Positions 17,131-27,491 of a stretch of DNA of 64,000 nt are shown in pieces. The stretch covers positions 1 to 64,000 of the forward strand of contig NZ_JALU01000027.1 in assembly GCF_000525775.1 (NCBI RefSeq). Direction: 5' to 3'. This DNA is from Mogibacterium timidum ATCC 33093 (lineage in GTDB: Bacteria; Bacillota; Clostridia; Peptostreptococcales; Anaerovoracaceae). The notes below the pieces were generated by a model. It did no database searches. It had not been told where the DNA came from and saw only the letters and a list, made by a program, of their open reading frames with translations. The translations under genes were made by a program, and so were the position numbers. Positions within the stretch are counted from its first letter, which is position 1, and each line of letters starts with the position of its first letter.

Positions 17131-18321
17131 ATGGTTAACGAAAAATATCATGGCTTAGGAACAGCCCCATCAGTTATCAGAGAACTGTTTGCATATGGAT
17201 TGCAGCAGGCTAAGGTAGTGGGTAAAGAGAACGTGTACGACTACTCACTGGGTAATCCAAGCATTCCGGCGCCGGCTAAGGTTAACGAGACAATCAAGAA
17301 ACTTGTTGACACAGAGGATTCAATCCAGCTTCACGGTTATTCGATGGCTCCCGGATTCGAGAACGTACGTCAGGCAATCGCTGACAACCTCAACGAGAGA
17401 TTTGGCGTAAACGCAAAGGCTAACGAGCTGTTCATGACATGTGGATGCGCTCCGGCACTGGTATCTGTTGCTCACGCACTCACAACATCCCCTGAAGATG
17501 AGTTTGTGGCAATCGCACCATTCTTCCCTGAGTACAACGTATTCTTTACCTGTGCAGGTGCTAAGCTGACTGTCGTACCCGCTGATACAGTTCACTTCCA
17601 GATTGATATGGATGCACTCGAGAAGACTATCAACGAGCATTCCGTAGCTGTTGTAATCAACTCCCCTAACAACCCGTCAGGAGTTGTATATACAGAGGGA
17701 ACTCTCAAGGCAATTGCTGAGCTGCTCGATAGAAAGAGCAAGGAGTACGGACACCCGATCTATATCATTGCAGACGAACCGTACAGAGAGCTCGTATATG
17801 ATGGAGTTAAGGTTACATTTATCCCGACAGTATATGACAACACGATTGTATGCTACTCATGGTCCAAGTCGCTGTCTCTGCCCGGAGAAAGAATCGGATA
17901 TGTGTATGTTCCTGAGAAGTGCGCGGATGCTAAGGCGCTATATGATACGGTTGCCGGTGCTGCTCGCGAGATCGGATCTGTATGCCCTCCGACTCTGATT
18001 CAGAAGGTTATCGGCGAGTGCGTTGGTGAGATGCCTGACCTGGCTGCCTACGATGAGAACAGAAATCTTCTCTACAACACTCTCAGAGAGTACGGATATG
18101 AGTGCGCTAAGCCGGACGGTGCTTTCTATCTCTTCGTAAAGGCTCCAAACGGTGATGCCGTTGCATATTCTGAAAAGGCTAAGCTGGATCACAACCTGCT
18201 CGTAGTTCCCGGAGACGGATTTGCTTGCCCCGGCTATTTCAGACTTTCGTACTGCGTAAGCAATGATATGATCAAGAGATCGCTGCCTGCATTCAAGGCT
18301 ATGATCGAGTCTTACAAGTAA
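17131..18321 (+). CDS. PLP-dependent class I aminotransferase (aspartate aminotransferase-like)
   Basis: 396-aa fold-type I aminotransferase. Visible features are the NSPNNPSG motif, IIADEPYRELVYDG (Asp binding the pyridine N and Tyr), the Schiff-base lysine in SWSKSLSLPGERIGY, and the substrate-carboxylate Arg in FRLSYC. It belongs to the group annotated as aspartate or broad-specificity amino acid aminotransferase, and the substrate is not fixed by sequence. I chose ATG 17131 because AAAGGAG is about 8 bases upstream; an upstream ATG at 17101 has no such site. A terminator-like hairpin and a LysR gene follow. Confidence 0.88.
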   Translation: MVNEKYHGLGTAPSVIRELFAYGLQQAKVVGKENVYDYSLGNPSIPAPAKVNETIKKLVDTEDSIQLHGYSMAPGFENVRQAIADNLNERFGVNAKANELFMTCGCAPALVSVAHALTTSPEDEFVAIAPFFPEYNVFFTCAGAKLTVVPADTVHFQIDMDALEKTINEHSVAVVINSPNNPSGVVYTEGTLKAIAELLDRKSKEYGHPIYIIADEPYRELVYDGVKVTFIPTVYDNTIVCYSWSKSLSLPGERIGYVYVPEKCADAKALYDTVAGAAREIGSVCPPTLIQKVIGECVGEMPDLAAYDENRNLLYNTLREYGYECAKPDGAFYLFVKAPNGDAVAYSEKAKLDHNLLVVPGDGFACPGYFRLSYCVSNDMIKRSLPAFKAMIESYK

Positions 18322-18387
18322 GCTGTCACATTTGCAATTAAACGCTGAAATAATTGCGTTTAAGCAAGTTGTTATTAAAAGCATAAT

Positions 18388-18425
18388 GGTGTGGGGTGGG
18401 ACGTATGTCTCGCCTACACCTTTTT
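18388..18425 (+). terminator. Terminator between aminotransferase and LysR genes
   Basis: GGTGT (18388-18392) pairs with ACACC (18416-18420), with further G-C and G-U pairs inside, followed by TTTTT. It lies only 19 bp before the LysR start codon, so it could also act as an attenuator for lysR read-through. Confidence 0.6.
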
Positions 18426-18443
18426 ATAGGGGAAATACGCCTC

Positions 18444-19373
18444 ATGGAATCTAAAACTATAATAACTTTTATAAAAGCCGCAGAACTCGGCAGCTTCTCT
18501 CGCACCGCAAATGTGTTGGGATATTCGCAGGCAGCGGTAACTGTTCAAATCAAGCAGCTCGAGGATGAGCTGGGCACGAGACTTTTTGACAGAATGGGGA
18601 AGGGAATTCAGCTCACTTCAAGTGGAGAGCGTTTTCTGCCTTATGCACAGCAGGTGCTCAAGGTTAACGAGCAGGCTCGCAAGTTCATGAAGCTGGATGA
18701 TGAGCTGCATGGGACAATCAGAATAGGAACAACATCTTCGATGGCAAACGCTTATTTCCCAACATTGTTAAGGGAATTCAGCGAGACATATCCTCAGATT
18801 AAGCTCGTGCTCAAGACATCGGATTACTTCGACAACGTATATGAGAAGCTCAAGCAGAACGAAATAGATTTTGCCCTGTTCATAGATCGTAAGATGGTGT
18901 ACAAGGACTGCAACACTGTCGTAGATCATCCCGAGGAGATGATTTTTATAGCATCGCCTGACAATCCGCTGGCATCGAGGAAGGATATACCGATTCAGGA
19001 TATTGTCAGCAACGGATTCATTACTTCCGATCAGGAGGTGAGCTATCCGAGGTTCCTCGACGACTACTGCAAGGACAATGGTATAGAGTATGAGCCAATC
19101 ATGGAGGTCAGCTCGGTTATAGCGATTAGCGAGATAGTTGCAAGCAGCAACTGCGTATCCTTCGTTCCGAAATCTTCTATTATCAGAGATCTCGAGCAGG
19201 GCAGGGTTGTAATACTGGATGCGGATAAGAGCTTCAAATGTAGGATGTACTCGCAGATAGTGTATCGACGTGAGAAGTGGATTGAACCTCACCTGGAGAT
19301 ATTTATGGAATTTGTTCGCAGCAAGATCAGGAAAATTGATAATACTGAAGAGCCTGCGGATATACAACAATAA
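18444..19373 (+). CDS. LysR-family transcriptional regulator
   Basis: 309-aa LTTR. The N-terminal winged helix-turn-helix spans about residues 1-60 (FIKAAELGSFSRTANVLGYSQAAVTVQIKQLEDELGTRLF is typical in spacing). The C-terminal periplasmic-binding-like effector domain runs from about residue 90 (GTIRIGTTSSMA). I chose ATG 18444 with AGGGGA about 10 bases upstream. It is downstream of the aminotransferase and upstream of the YitT gene. Targets and inducer cannot be inferred from sequence. Confidence 0.9.
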   Translation: MESKTIITFIKAAELGSFSRTANVLGYSQAAVTVQIKQLEDELGTRLFDRMGKGIQLTSSGERFLPYAQQVLKVNEQARKFMKLDDELHGTIRIGTTSSMANAYFPTLLREFSETYPQIKLVLKTSDYFDNVYEKLKQNEIDFALFIDRKMVYKDCNTVVDHPEEMIFIASPDNPLASRKDIPIQDIVSNGFITSDQEVSYPRFLDDYCKDNGIEYEPIMEVSSVIAISEIVASSNCVSFVPKSSIIRDLEQGRVVILDADKSFKCRMYSQIVYRREKWIEPHLEIFMEFVRSKIRKIDNTEEPADIQQ

Positions 19374-19535
19374 GCAGAGAGAGCAGCGTGAGAACGATTG
19401 AGTAATGGAAGTCTAAATAGGCGCGGATAGACAGCGATAAGCAAGGTGAGCAGCCCGGGATAGATTTCGATTTGTTAAGCAGATGATGAATGCGCGTATT
19501 GAGAAATAATTAGAGAAGGCGATAGAGACAGAGAG

Positions 19536-20405
19536 ATGAATATAAGCAAGAACGGTATTATAGATTTTATTGTTATCACTATTGGTACGATTATATGCGG
19601 TGCTGCGACCTATTTCTTTATGGTCCCAAGCAATCTCGCAATTGCCAGTGTATCCGGTGTAGCGATTCTGATCGGCAAGTTTATCCCTCTGTCCAAATCA
19701 GTGCTTATCCTGATTTTAAATGTTGTACTCCTCGTCATCTCGTGGTTCTTCGTTGACCGTGAATTTACCATCAAGTCGGCATACCCGTCGGTGGGTCTTC
19801 CGGTAGTTATGATGGTATTCGAGTATTTCACTCCGAACTATCATGGGGTGATGAATGATCAGTTTCTGGACATGATATGCTATCTGTTCCTGTGCGATCT
19901 GGGCATTGCGCTCATGGTTGTGAGAAATGCTTCGTCCGGAGGACTCGATGTGCTCTATAAGATGGCAAACAAATACCTGAGCATTGACTTTGGCGTTGCG
20001 ACATCTGTCGTCGGAATAGTCATCTCAGCGCCGGCGATATTTATTTATGACCCTAAGACCGGAGTCCTGAGTATATTGGGTACATACATCACGGGAATTA
20101 TTATCGACCACTATGTGTTCGGCATGACTACTAAGCTCAAGATATGTATATTGTCCAAGAAGTATGAGGAGATATGCGAGTACATACTCAATGAGCTGCA
20201 TAGCGGAGTGACCATCTACGAGGCATCAGGTGGATTTACAGGTGAGAAGATAAAGGAGCTCAACGTGATTGTCAACAGAAACGAATACGCCAAGATTATG
20301 AAATACCTGAAAAGTGCAGATCCGGACGCGTTTGCAACGGTTACAAATATACATGATGTTATGTACAGGCCGAAGCGAATATCGAAGAGTGACAGTGTTA
20401 AATAA
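19536..20405 (+). CDS. YitT family membrane protein (DUF161 + DUF2179)
   Basis: 289 aa. The first ~200 residues contain five or six hydrophobic segments, with the family-typical GATYFFMVPSNLAIASVSGVA and NASSGGLDVLY. The C-terminal ~85 residues are a soluble DUF2179 domain (ELHSGVTIYEASGGFTGE). Function in the family is unknown; a transporter role is often assumed. The SD is weak (AGAGAG). A terminator follows within 10 bp. The 162 bp upstream hold no gene or clear promoter. Confidence 0.85.
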   Translation: MNISKNGIIDFIVITIGTIICGAATYFFMVPSNLAIASVSGVAILIGKFIPLSKSVLILILNVVLLVISWFFVDREFTIKSAYPSVGLPVVMMVFEYFTPNYHGVMNDQFLDMICYLFLCDLGIALMVVRNASSGGLDVLYKMANKYLSIDFGVATSVVGIVISAPAIFIYDPKTGVLSILGTYITGIIIDHYVFGMTTKLKICILSKKYEEICEYILNELHSGVTIYEASGGFTGEKIKELNVIVNRNEYAKIMKYLKSADPDAFATVTNIHDVMYRPKRISKSDSVK

Positions 20406-20412
20406 TGAATCG

Positions 20413-20437
20413 AAAGCCCGCAGTCCGGCGGGCTTTT
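20413..20437 (+). terminator. Terminator of the YitT gene
   Basis: AAAGCCCGC pairs with GCGGGCTTT around a short loop, with T residues following. Confidence 0.9.
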
Positions 20438-20508
20438 ATCATTGCTTTCATCATTCGCGTCCGCTGCGAGCGGCGACTGGCGCAGATGTGCAGCCGGGAC
20501 ATTGAAAC

Positions 20509-20541
20509 AAAAAAAGAACGAAGGGAGACACTCCTTCGTTC
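20509..20541 (-). terminator. Terminator of rpsT
   Basis: On the minus strand, GAACGAAGG (20541-20533) and CCTTCGTTC (20524-20516) form a 9-bp stem followed by a T-run (A-run on plus at 20508-20515). It lies about 55 bp beyond the rpsT stop. Confidence 0.9.
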
Positions 20542-20597
20542 CGGCGTATTTTTAACTTATACGCTGCACATGTATGTGCTGTGGGGACGGGTGAGAA

Positions 20598-20870
20598 TTA
20601 GTTGTTCTCCTTGAGACTGTTAAGTCTCTTAGCGAGTCTCGAAACTGTTCTGGAAACGGTATTCTTGTGATAAGTACCCTTAGCAGCAGCCTGCATCAGC
20701 TTCTTCTCAGCAGCCTTAAATGCCTGCTCTGCTTCTGCAACATCACCTGTGTTAACTGCAGCTAGAAAAGCCTTCTCAGCTTCGCTAACATGGTTCTTAA
20801 CTCTCAGGTTGCGAGCAGTCTTCTTGTCAATAGTTTTGATTCTCTTCTTTGCGGATTTAATGTTTGCCAT
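20598..20870 (-). CDS. rpsT: 30S ribosomal protein S20
   Basis: 90-aa highly basic protein with the canonical MANIKSAKKRI start and the helical NHVSEAEKAF and TVSRTVSRLAKRLN segments. It binds 16S rRNA early in small-subunit assembly. The start is preceded by GGGG at about 8 bases, a modest SD. As in many Firmicutes it lies near lepA and hemW. Confidence 0.97.
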   Translation of the reverse strand: MANIKSAKKRIKTIDKKTARNLRVKNHVSEAEKAFLAAVNTGDVAEAEQAFKAAEKKLMQAAAKGTYHKNTVSRTVSRLAKRLNSLKENN

Positions 20871-21074
20871 TTATTTACCCCACTTTTCTTATAAACAGTT
20901 ATAATTCGCCTTGAAATTATATCTCACAAGCTTTGAAATTTCAAGTTCATGAGCGCAGTTTCTCGGCAATCACATAATAAATACATCGCAGATACTGCTT
21001 TTTAAATAAATTGCCTGTGATAAGGGAGGCAGCTGCATTGAAAGCGCAATTGTGAATCGGATTCGCTCTATATA

Positions 21075-21758
21075 TTAGTCGAGCGCAGCCAATTCCTTTC
21101 GTAGAAATTTCGCGATCAGCTTGTGACCGGCTGCATTAGGATGCATGCCGTCAGCACAGATATAGTCGCTATAATCTCCCAAATCCAGGAAAGGCTTCCT
21201 GATATCAAATAACTGTATCCCATATTCGTCCGCAAGCCTGATGACCATATCGTTATAGTCGCTCTGCCATTTTTCTATGGATAGGATATCCCCTCCGAGA
21301 TATTTCATTATGTTGTCCTTGTTGAGATCTCGCGATACCCAGCGGAAGAAACGCTTTCCGTCAAGAGGCGGGAGAGTGAGCAGTATAGGCCTGCTGCCGG
21401 CGAGCATTGTCTTTTCGATTATATGCTCATACTGTTCTTTGAACTCGCTGAGGGGAGTTTCGGCACAATGCTCGCAATTTGGGGATACGGACACCTCGTT
21501 CCAGTTTATATTGCAATCATTTCCTCCAAATTCAATCAACGTGTATTTATAATCCTTAATATTGGAGTAACGCTTGTCGAGAATCTTACTTCCCTTTGAG
21601 GTTGTAGCGCCGAACGAAGCGAAATTTCTGAAGGTGGAGCCGAAATCCTTCTGCAACAGAGCGATGAAGTTGTCGTTTAGCAAAGCATATTTCTGTCTGA
21701 TCTCATCAAATATTATTCCCTTAGCTATTGAATCGCCAAGCACGCAAAATTCTGTCAT
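21075..21758 (-). CDS. SGNH/GDSL-type hydrolase
   Basis: 227-aa esterase or lipase-like protein. Block I is GDS at residues 8-10 (nucleophile Ser10), block III is GGND, and block V is DGMHPNAAGH near the C-terminus with the Asp/His pair. There is no signal peptide, so a cytosolic role is likely. GGAGG sits about 7 bases before the ATG. The substrate is unknown; acetyl or acyl ester cleavage is usual for the family. Confidence 0.85.
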   Translation of the reverse strand: MTEFCVLGDSIAKGIIFDEIRQKYALLNDNFIALLQKDFGSTFRNFASFGATTSKGSKILDKRYSNIKDYKYTLIEFGGNDCNINWNEVSVSPNCEHCAETPLSEFKEQYEHIIEKTMLAGSRPILLTLPPLDGKRFFRWVSRDLNKDNIMKYLGGDILSIEKWQSDYNDMVIRLADEYGIQLFDIRKPFLDLGDYSDYICADGMHPNAAGHKLIAKFLRKELAALD

Positions 21759-21948
21759 TTGTTACCTCCTCGTAATATTCAAATACAGTGAAGAAGATTT
21801 GTAAAACCTTGTAATATGATATTCAATATTATATTAAACAATTGTTAAAATTGCAATAGCTGATGCTGAGTTTTTTGACAAATGAACGCTGTTATTTGCG
21901 CACGTGATTAAGTATAATGAAACATATAGATTAGAAAGAGGTGAGATA

Positions 21949-22494
21949 ATGCCGGAGCGGATTAAGGAACTTATATACAGGCTTGAACACTCCAGACCGG
22001 AGAACTGGGATAAGATTCCGGATATTGACTTATACATGGATCAGATTATCGGATATATGAAGAGACAGCACATCGGACTTGAGTTCGACGGTGATGAATC
22101 TCTTACGCCTGCGATGATTAATAATTATATGAAGAGCGATTTGCTGCCAAGGGCTCATGGCAAGAAGTATGACCGTGAACATATCGGGTATCTGACTGCT
22201 ATCTGCCTTCTCAAGCAGGTGATGAGCGTCAAAGAGGCGGGGGTGCTGCTCGAGTCGGAGATGGATCACATGGATGTGGAGCATTTTTATGAGGAGTACT
22301 GTAGGACTGTTGATGCCGAGTATTCATCGATGGCGGATAAGGTCAGAGAATGCAAGGATAGGGAAACAGCGACCAGGATGGCACTTGAGCTGGCGGTGAC
22401 CGTATATGCAAGCATGCTTGCCTGCAAGGAACTGATAGCATATATAGACGAAGCTGCAGGTAAAGCAGATGGCGCCGATAAGTCGGAAAAGTAG
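21949..22494 (+). CDS. DUF1836 domain protein
   Basis: 181 aa, alpha-helical. It resembles the DUF1836 family of Firmicutes, which has a MerR-like helix-turn-helix flavour around [25 protein letters not shown]. The C-terminal part is a helix rich in Ala and Met. I chose ATG 21949 with AAGAGGTGA 5-13 bases upstream; TATAAT at 21913-21918 may be its -10. It lies 20 bp upstream of lepA, so the two are probably co-transcribed. A regulatory role is plausible but unproven. Confidence 0.7.
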   Translation: MPERIKELIYRLEHSRPENWDKIPDIDLYMDQIIGYMKRQHIGLEFDGDESLTPAMINNYMKSDLLPRAHGKKYDREHIGYLTAICLLKQVMSVKEAGVLLESEMDHMDVEHFYEEYCRTVDAEYSSMADKVRECKDRETATRMALELAVTVYASMLACKELIAYIDEAAGKADGADKSEK

Positions 22495-22514
22495 CAAAGG
22501 ACAACAATACAGTT

Positions 22515-24323
22515 ATGGAATATTTAAAGAATATCAGAAATTTCAGCATTATTGCCCATATAGATCACGGCAAGTCGACACTGGCCGACAGGCTGATTGA
22601 GAAGACCGGACTCGTCGCATCGCGCGACATGAAGGAACAGTATCTCGACAATATGGATATCGAGAGGGAGAGGGGGATCACCATCAAGCTTCAGACGACG
22701 AGACTGGCTTACAGGGCGAAGGATGGGCAGGAATACATCCTCAATCTCATCGACACCCCGGGACACGTGGATTTCAACTATGAGGTGTCGCGTTCGCTTG
22801 CAGCTTGTGACGGTGCGGTGCTGGTTGTAGATGCAACTCAAGGGGTTGAGGCACAGACTCTTGGTAACGTATATCTCGCCCTCGACGAGGATCTCGAGAT
22901 TCTGCCGGTTCTCAACAAGATGGATCTGGAGAGCGCAAGACCTGACGAAGCCAAGGAGGAGATAGAAGAGATAATCGGAATTGACGCCGAGGATGCCCCG
23001 CTGATCTCCGCAAAAACAGGCATGGGCATAGATGATATGCTGGAGAAGCTCGTCGAGGTTATACCTCCGCCTGAAGGTGATCCGGATGCAAATCTCAAGG
23101 GACTTATCTTCGATTCATATTACGACAGCTACAAGGGTGTGGTGATATACACGAGAATATTTGACGGCAGAGTAAAGAAGGGCGATTACATCCGCATGAT
23201 GAACACCGGCAAGGACTACGAGGTGACTGAAGTCGGCTACTGTATTCCGAGTATGATTCCTGCCAAGGAGCTCAAGGCAGGAGAGGTAGGCTACGTGTGC
23301 GCCAGCATCAAGCAGGTTGCCGATGCCAGAGTCGGAGATACCATCACACTTACCAAGTCGCAGGCGGCTCATCCGCTCAAGGGATACAAGAAGGCGCAGT
23401 CCATGGTGTACTGCGGAGTGTATCCGGCAGATGGTGAGAAGTATGAAAATGTAAAGGACGCGCTCGAGAAGCTGCAGGTCAACGATGCCGCATTCCACTT
23501 CGAGCCTGAAAATTCCGCGGCCCTCGGCTTCGGATACCGTTGCGGCTTCCTCGGGCTGCTGCACATGGACGTTATAATCGAGAGACTTGAGAGGGAATTT
23601 GACCTCAATGTCATCACCACCCTGCCGAGCGTTATATACAAGGTAGTTATGAAGGACGGCAGCGAGATTATGGTTCAGAATCCTTCCAACCTGCCTGATC
23701 CGGCGGAGATACAAAGGATAGAGGAGCCAATCGTTTCGGCTGAAATCATGACGCCTAAGGACTATGTCGGCACTATTATGACGTTGTGCCAGAGCAGACG
23801 CGGCAACATGGTCAACATGGAATATCTGACGGAGACAAGAGTGCAGCTGCATTATGAGATTCCGCTCAATGAGGTGATATACGATTTCTTTGATGCGCTC
23901 AAATCCAAGACAAAGGGCTATGCGTCGCTGGACTATGAGTTCAAGGATTACAGGGCTGCCAAGCTGGTCAAGCTCGATATCCTGCTCAACAAAGAACTTA
24001 TCGATGCTTTCAGCACAATTGTGCCGGAAGAGGAAGCGTACGCAAAGGGGCGCACGATATGTGCAAAGCTCAAGAAGCTCATCCCTATGCATCAGTTTGA
24101 GGTGCCGATTCAGGCAGCAATCGGGCAGAAGGTAATCGCGCGGGAGACGGTCAGAGCTTACCGCAAGGACGTAATTGCGAAGTGCTACGGAGGTGACATC
24201 TCGCGTAAGAAGAAGCTGCTCGAAAAGCAGAAGGAAGGCAAGAAGCGCATGAGACAGTTCGGCAGAGTCGAGGTGCCTCAGGAGGCGTTCACAGAGGTTC
24301 TGAAGTTCGATGACGACAAATAA
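22515..24323 (+). CDS. lepA: Elongation factor 4 (LepA)
   Basis: 602-aa translational GTPase that back-translocates or rescues ribosomes. G1 is AHIDHGKS at residues 14-21, G3 is DTPGH and G4 is NKMD. The EF4-specific C-terminal domain, rich in Lys/Arg and ending with [10 protein letters not shown], is complete. AAAGGA lies about 14 bases before the ATG. hemW begins inside its last 14 bp, indicating translational coupling. Confidence 0.97.
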   Translation: MEYLKNIRNFSIIAHIDHGKSTLADRLIEKTGLVASRDMKEQYLDNMDIERERGITIKLQTTRLAYRAKDGQEYILNLIDTPGHVDFNYEVSRSLAACDGAVLVVDATQGVEAQTLGNVYLALDEDLEILPVLNKMDLESARPDEAKEEIEEIIGIDAEDAPLISAKTGMGIDDMLEKLVEVIPPPEGDPDANLKGLIFDSYYDSYKGVVIYTRIFDGRVKKGDYIRMMNTGKDYEVTEVGYCIPSMIPAKELKAGEVGYVCASIKQVADARVGDTITLTKSQAAHPLKGYKKAQSMVYCGVYPADGEKYENVKDALEKLQVNDAAFHFEPENSAALGFGYRCGFLGLLHMDVIIERLEREFDLNVITTLPSVIYKVVMKDGSEIMVQNPSNLPDPAEIQRIEEPIVSAEIMTPKDYVGTIMTLCQSRRGNMVNMEYLTETRVQLHYEIPLNEVIYDFFDALKSKTKGYASLDYEFKDYRAAKLVKLDILLNKELIDAFSTIVPEEEAYAKGRTICAKLKKLIPMHQFEVPIQAAIGQKVIARETVRAYRKDVIAKCYGGDISRKKKLLEKQKEGKKRMRQFGRVEVPQEAFTEVLKFDDDK

Positions 24324-25467
24324 GAAGTCAGGTATATATGTTCATATTCCGTTTTGCGTGAGAAAGTGCAACTACTGCGCTTTCCTGTCAGTCCTATCGG
24401 ACGAAGCCGCGCGGGAGAGCTATGTAGACAGCCTGTGTCGGGAGATCAGAATAAGAAGTGCGAATGGCAATGATGAGAGCCTTGGCACGTTTGACTCCGT
24501 GTTCTTTGGCGGAGGCACTCCTTCACTTCTAAGTGCGGAACAGATAGACAGACTGCTGCGCGAGCTGAGGCGGAACCTCAACATAGAAAATGGAGCGGAG
24601 ATAACCATGGAATCCAATCCGGCCACGCTGTCAGCTGACGGTCTCAAGGGATACAGAGCTGCCGGTGTGAACAGGCTATCCATGGGAGTGCAGAGCATGA
24701 ATGACGCTATACTGCAGAGGCTGGGACGCATTCACACCTCAGACGATGTCATCAGGGATATCAAGCTCGCGAGAGAAGCCGGCTACGACAATATCAATCT
24801 CGACCTGATGTTCGCTGTTCCGGGCGGCACTCCGGAAACTACATTGACGGACCTCAGTGCCATCTGTGAGCTCAAGCCGGAGCACGTGTCGTTCTACAGT
24901 CTGCAGCTGGAAGAGGGTACCGGGTTCTTTGATGAATTTGAACGTGGAGAGCTGGAAGAGCTTCCGGATGAAATCGACCGCGCGATGTATCATGCAGGGT
25001 GCGATTACCTTGTGCAGCACGGGTATGAGCATTACGAGATATCGAACTTTTGCAGGACCGGTCGTGAGTCCAAGCATAATCTCAAATACTGGGATATGTC
25101 TCCTTACCTCGGGCTGGGTTTGGGCGCATCGTCTTATATAGGCGGACGCCGTATCGTAAATGTCAGCTCTATGGACAAGTATCTGCGGCTTGTGGCAAAA
25201 GGAATTTCACCTATCGCCGAAGCTCACGAGAATTCGGAGCATGACGACGTGTCCGAGGCTGTTTTTACGGGGCTGCGGAAATCAGAAGGTATCAGGTATG
25301 CGGATATACTCGGCAGCTACGACGAATTTTGGGAATATTACAGTGATGTGAGAGACGAAGTGCGCCGATACGAACGGGACGGCAAGCTGATTATCACGCG
25401 AGAGGGTTTGAGGCTCACGGAAGCGGGGATAGATATAAGTAACGGGATTATGGCGCTTTTTGTATAA
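24310..25467 (+). CDS. hemW: HemW, radical SAM haem chaperone-like protein
   Basis: 385 aa. The radical SAM cluster motif is Cys16-x3-Cys20-x2-Cys23 (CVRKCNYC), followed by [10 protein letters not shown]. It is the HemN-like protein long annotated as oxygen-independent coproporphyrinogen III oxidase. HemW proteins bind haem rather than catalyse that oxidation, and the lepA-hemW order supports this assignment. The start overlaps the lepA 3' end by 14 bp. Confidence 0.92.
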   Translation: MTTNKKSGIYVHIPFCVRKCNYCAFLSVLSDEAARESYVDSLCREIRIRSANGNDESLGTFDSVFFGGGTPSLLSAEQIDRLLRELRRNLNIENGAEITMESNPATLSADGLKGYRAAGVNRLSMGVQSMNDAILQRLGRIHTSDDVIRDIKLAREAGYDNINLDLMFAVPGGTPETTLTDLSAICELKPEHVSFYSLQLEEGTGFFDEFERGELEELPDEIDRAMYHAGCDYLVQHGYEHYEISNFCRTGRESKHNLKYWDMSPYLGLGLGASSYIGGRRIVNVSSMDKYLRLVAKGISPIAEAHENSEHDDVSEAVFTGLRKSEGIRYADILGSYDEFWEYYSDVRDEVRRYERDGKLIITREGLRLTEAGIDISNGIMALFV

Positions 25468-25484
25468 CAGAAGAGGAGGCTACG

Positions 25485-26993
25485 ATGGGTGAATATATTA
25501 TGACTCTCGACGAGGGAACGACTAGTGCCAGATGCATTATATATGATAGAACGGGGAAAGCGATAAGCGTCGGGCAAAAGGAGTTCAGGCAGATTTTCCC
25601 GCATGACGGATGGGTGGAGCATGACGCTATGGAAATCTATTCGACGCAGATGGCGGTTGCACAGGAGGCCTTACTCAAGGCGAGTCTCACGTACAGGGAT
25701 ATCGATTCTATCGGTATAACCAATCAGCGTGAGACGACGGTTGTATGGGACAAGAAGACCGGCAGACCTATCTACAACGCAATCGTGTGGCAGTGCAGGC
25801 GCACGGCTGAGACTGCGGAATGGCTGAGAGATCATGAATATTCCGAGTTAATCAGGGAAAAGACCGGGCTCATAATCGACGCGTATTTCAGTGCTACTAA
25901 GCTCAAATGGATTTTGGACAATGTCGAGGGTGCCAGGGAACGGGCAGAGCGAGGTGAGCTGCTGTTTGGAACGGTCGAGACCTGGCTGATATGGAAGATG
26001 ACGGGAGGAGCCTGGCATCTCACTGATTATTCAAATGCAGCAAGAACTATGATGTTCAATATCAACACTTTGGACTGGGACGACGATATACTTGCAATCC
26101 TCGATATTCCTCGTACAATGCTTCCGAAGCCTGTACCATGCGCGGGAGACTTCGGCGAGACTATCCCGGAGCTGTTCGGCGGCAGACTTCAGATAACAGG
26201 TGCTGCCGGTGACCAGCAGGCGGCGCTGTTTGGAGAGGCATGCTTTGAAGAGGGGGAGATCAAGAGCACTTACGGAACCGGTAACTTCCTGCTTCTCAAT
26301 ACCGGAAATAAACCTGTGTACAGCAGCAGCGGTCTGCTTACGACCATAGCCTGGGGATTAAACGGTGAGGTGAAGTATGCGCTCGAGGGTTCAGTATTCA
26401 TCTGTGGTGCTGCTATTCAGTGGCTTAGGGATAATCTGCAGATAATCAGGAAATCCAGCATATCGGAGAGCTTGGCGAGCAAGGTTTCAGACAGCGACGG
26501 TGTCGTGGTTGTACCTGCATTCACAGGACTGGGTGCTCCGTACTGGGAACCGGACGCGAGAGGGGCAATCCTCGGAATCAAGCGTTCGACCAAGAAGGAG
26601 CATGTGGTGCGTGCAACCCTGGAGTCGATCGCTTTCCAGAGCGATGATCTCATAAAGGCTATGGAGCAGGATCTGGGAAGAAAGATCACCGATCTCAAGG
26701 TGGACGGAGGTGCTTCCCTTAACAACTTCCTGATGCAGAATCAGGCAGATATTTCGGATGTTCACATCATCCGTCACAAATCGATTGAATCGACCTCGCT
26801 GGGAGCGTCATATCTGGCAGGGCTGGCTTCCGGGTACTACAAGTCGATTGATGAGATTATCAAGCTCAAGGATCAGGATATAGACAAGGAATTCATGCCG
26901 GTAATTGACGAGGACGAGCGTATCATGGCCAAAGCCAGATGGCACAGGGCAGTGGATGCGGTGCTGGCGCTGGCTGAAGATGAGTGTTTCTAA
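25485..26993 (+). CDS. glpK: Glycerol kinase
   Basis: 502-aa FGGY-family kinase producing glycerol 3-phosphate. It has the N-terminal phosphate loop LDEGTTSARC, glycerol-contact residues in TNQRETTVVWDKKTG, and the C-terminal ATP-site motifs GAAGDQQAALFG and VDGGASLNNFLMQ. GAGGAGG precedes the ATG by 6 bases. It is 17 bp after hemW. No glpF or glpD is next to it. Confidence 0.95.
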   Translation: MGEYIMTLDEGTTSARCIIYDRTGKAISVGQKEFRQIFPHDGWVEHDAMEIYSTQMAVAQEALLKASLTYRDIDSIGITNQRETTVVWDKKTGRPIYNAIVWQCRRTAETAEWLRDHEYSELIREKTGLIIDAYFSATKLKWILDNVEGARERAERGELLFGTVETWLIWKMTGGAWHLTDYSNAARTMMFNINTLDWDDDILAILDIPRTMLPKPVPCAGDFGETIPELFGGRLQITGAAGDQQAALFGEACFEEGEIKSTYGTGNFLLLNTGNKPVYSSSGLLTTIAWGLNGEVKYALEGSVFICGAAIQWLRDNLQIIRKSSISESLASKVSDSDGVVVVPAFTGLGAPYWEPDARGAILGIKRSTKKEHVVRATLESIAFQSDDLIKAMEQDLGRKITDLKVDGGASLNNFLMQNQADISDVHIIRHKSIESTSLGASYLAGLASGYYKSIDEIIKLKDQDIDKEFMPVIDEDERIMAKARWHRAVDAVLALAEDECF

Positions 26994-27197
26994 GATTATG
27001 CGACAAAGAGAGTTAATCCGTGCGAATTACCTCTCATGTTAGCTCTTGTAATTCCGGAATTTTGAGAGGAAGGCGCGAACAGAATCATGCACATTCAAAG
27101 GTATCCCTGATCAATAGCATTACAGGTTCTCGGGTGGATTTTCAATCGACTGACTCTCATCATAATAGCAGCAATAATTCTGAAGGGAAGGAACAGT

Positions 27198-27341
27198 ATG
27201 AGTGAATATTTCTATTTAGACCCGGCTGAGATCAAAGCGCAGTGCAGAGAGGCGATAGAAAACCTGAACGAGGTCAGCTCCAAGACGAAAGACGTAGAAC
27301 AAAAGCTGGATGAATTTATTCATTTGATACACCAAAATTAA
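27198..27341 (+). CDS. Small helical protein, WXG100/LXG-accessory-like
   Basis: 47-aa frame starting MSEYFYLDPAEIKAQCRE with a strong SD (AAGGGAAGG) about 5 bases upstream. It is amphipathic and helical, of the kind seen in small partners of type VII secretion substrates. No WXG motif is visible, so this is only a resemblance. It lies at the edge of the disrupted island; a second mini-frame of 20 codons at 27357 follows. It may itself be a remnant. Confidence 0.4.
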   Translation: MSEYFYLDPAEIKAQCREAIENLNEVSSKTKDVEQKLDEFIHLIHQN

Positions 27342-27410
27342 AGGATATGAAACAATATGAAAAAGACGTGGAATATCGCCAGAAAAAATTTAGAGAGAAA
27401 GTATAGTAAA

Positions 27411-27491
27411 GATGAATAAAAAATTTTCACTAAAGTTAAGCATTTCGTTTATCAGTATAATAGCTTTGCTGGTAGCTGCTTTTATATCTTG
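27411..27491 (+). pseudogene. Signal-peptide fragment of an exported protein, cut by an IS
   Basis: The frame begins MNKKFSLKLSISFISIIALL, a typical signal peptide, and ends by entering the end of the transposase remnant. A matching-looking C-terminal part in the same orientation follows at 28151. I infer a single exported-protein gene split by insertion. Identity unknown. Confidence 0.5.
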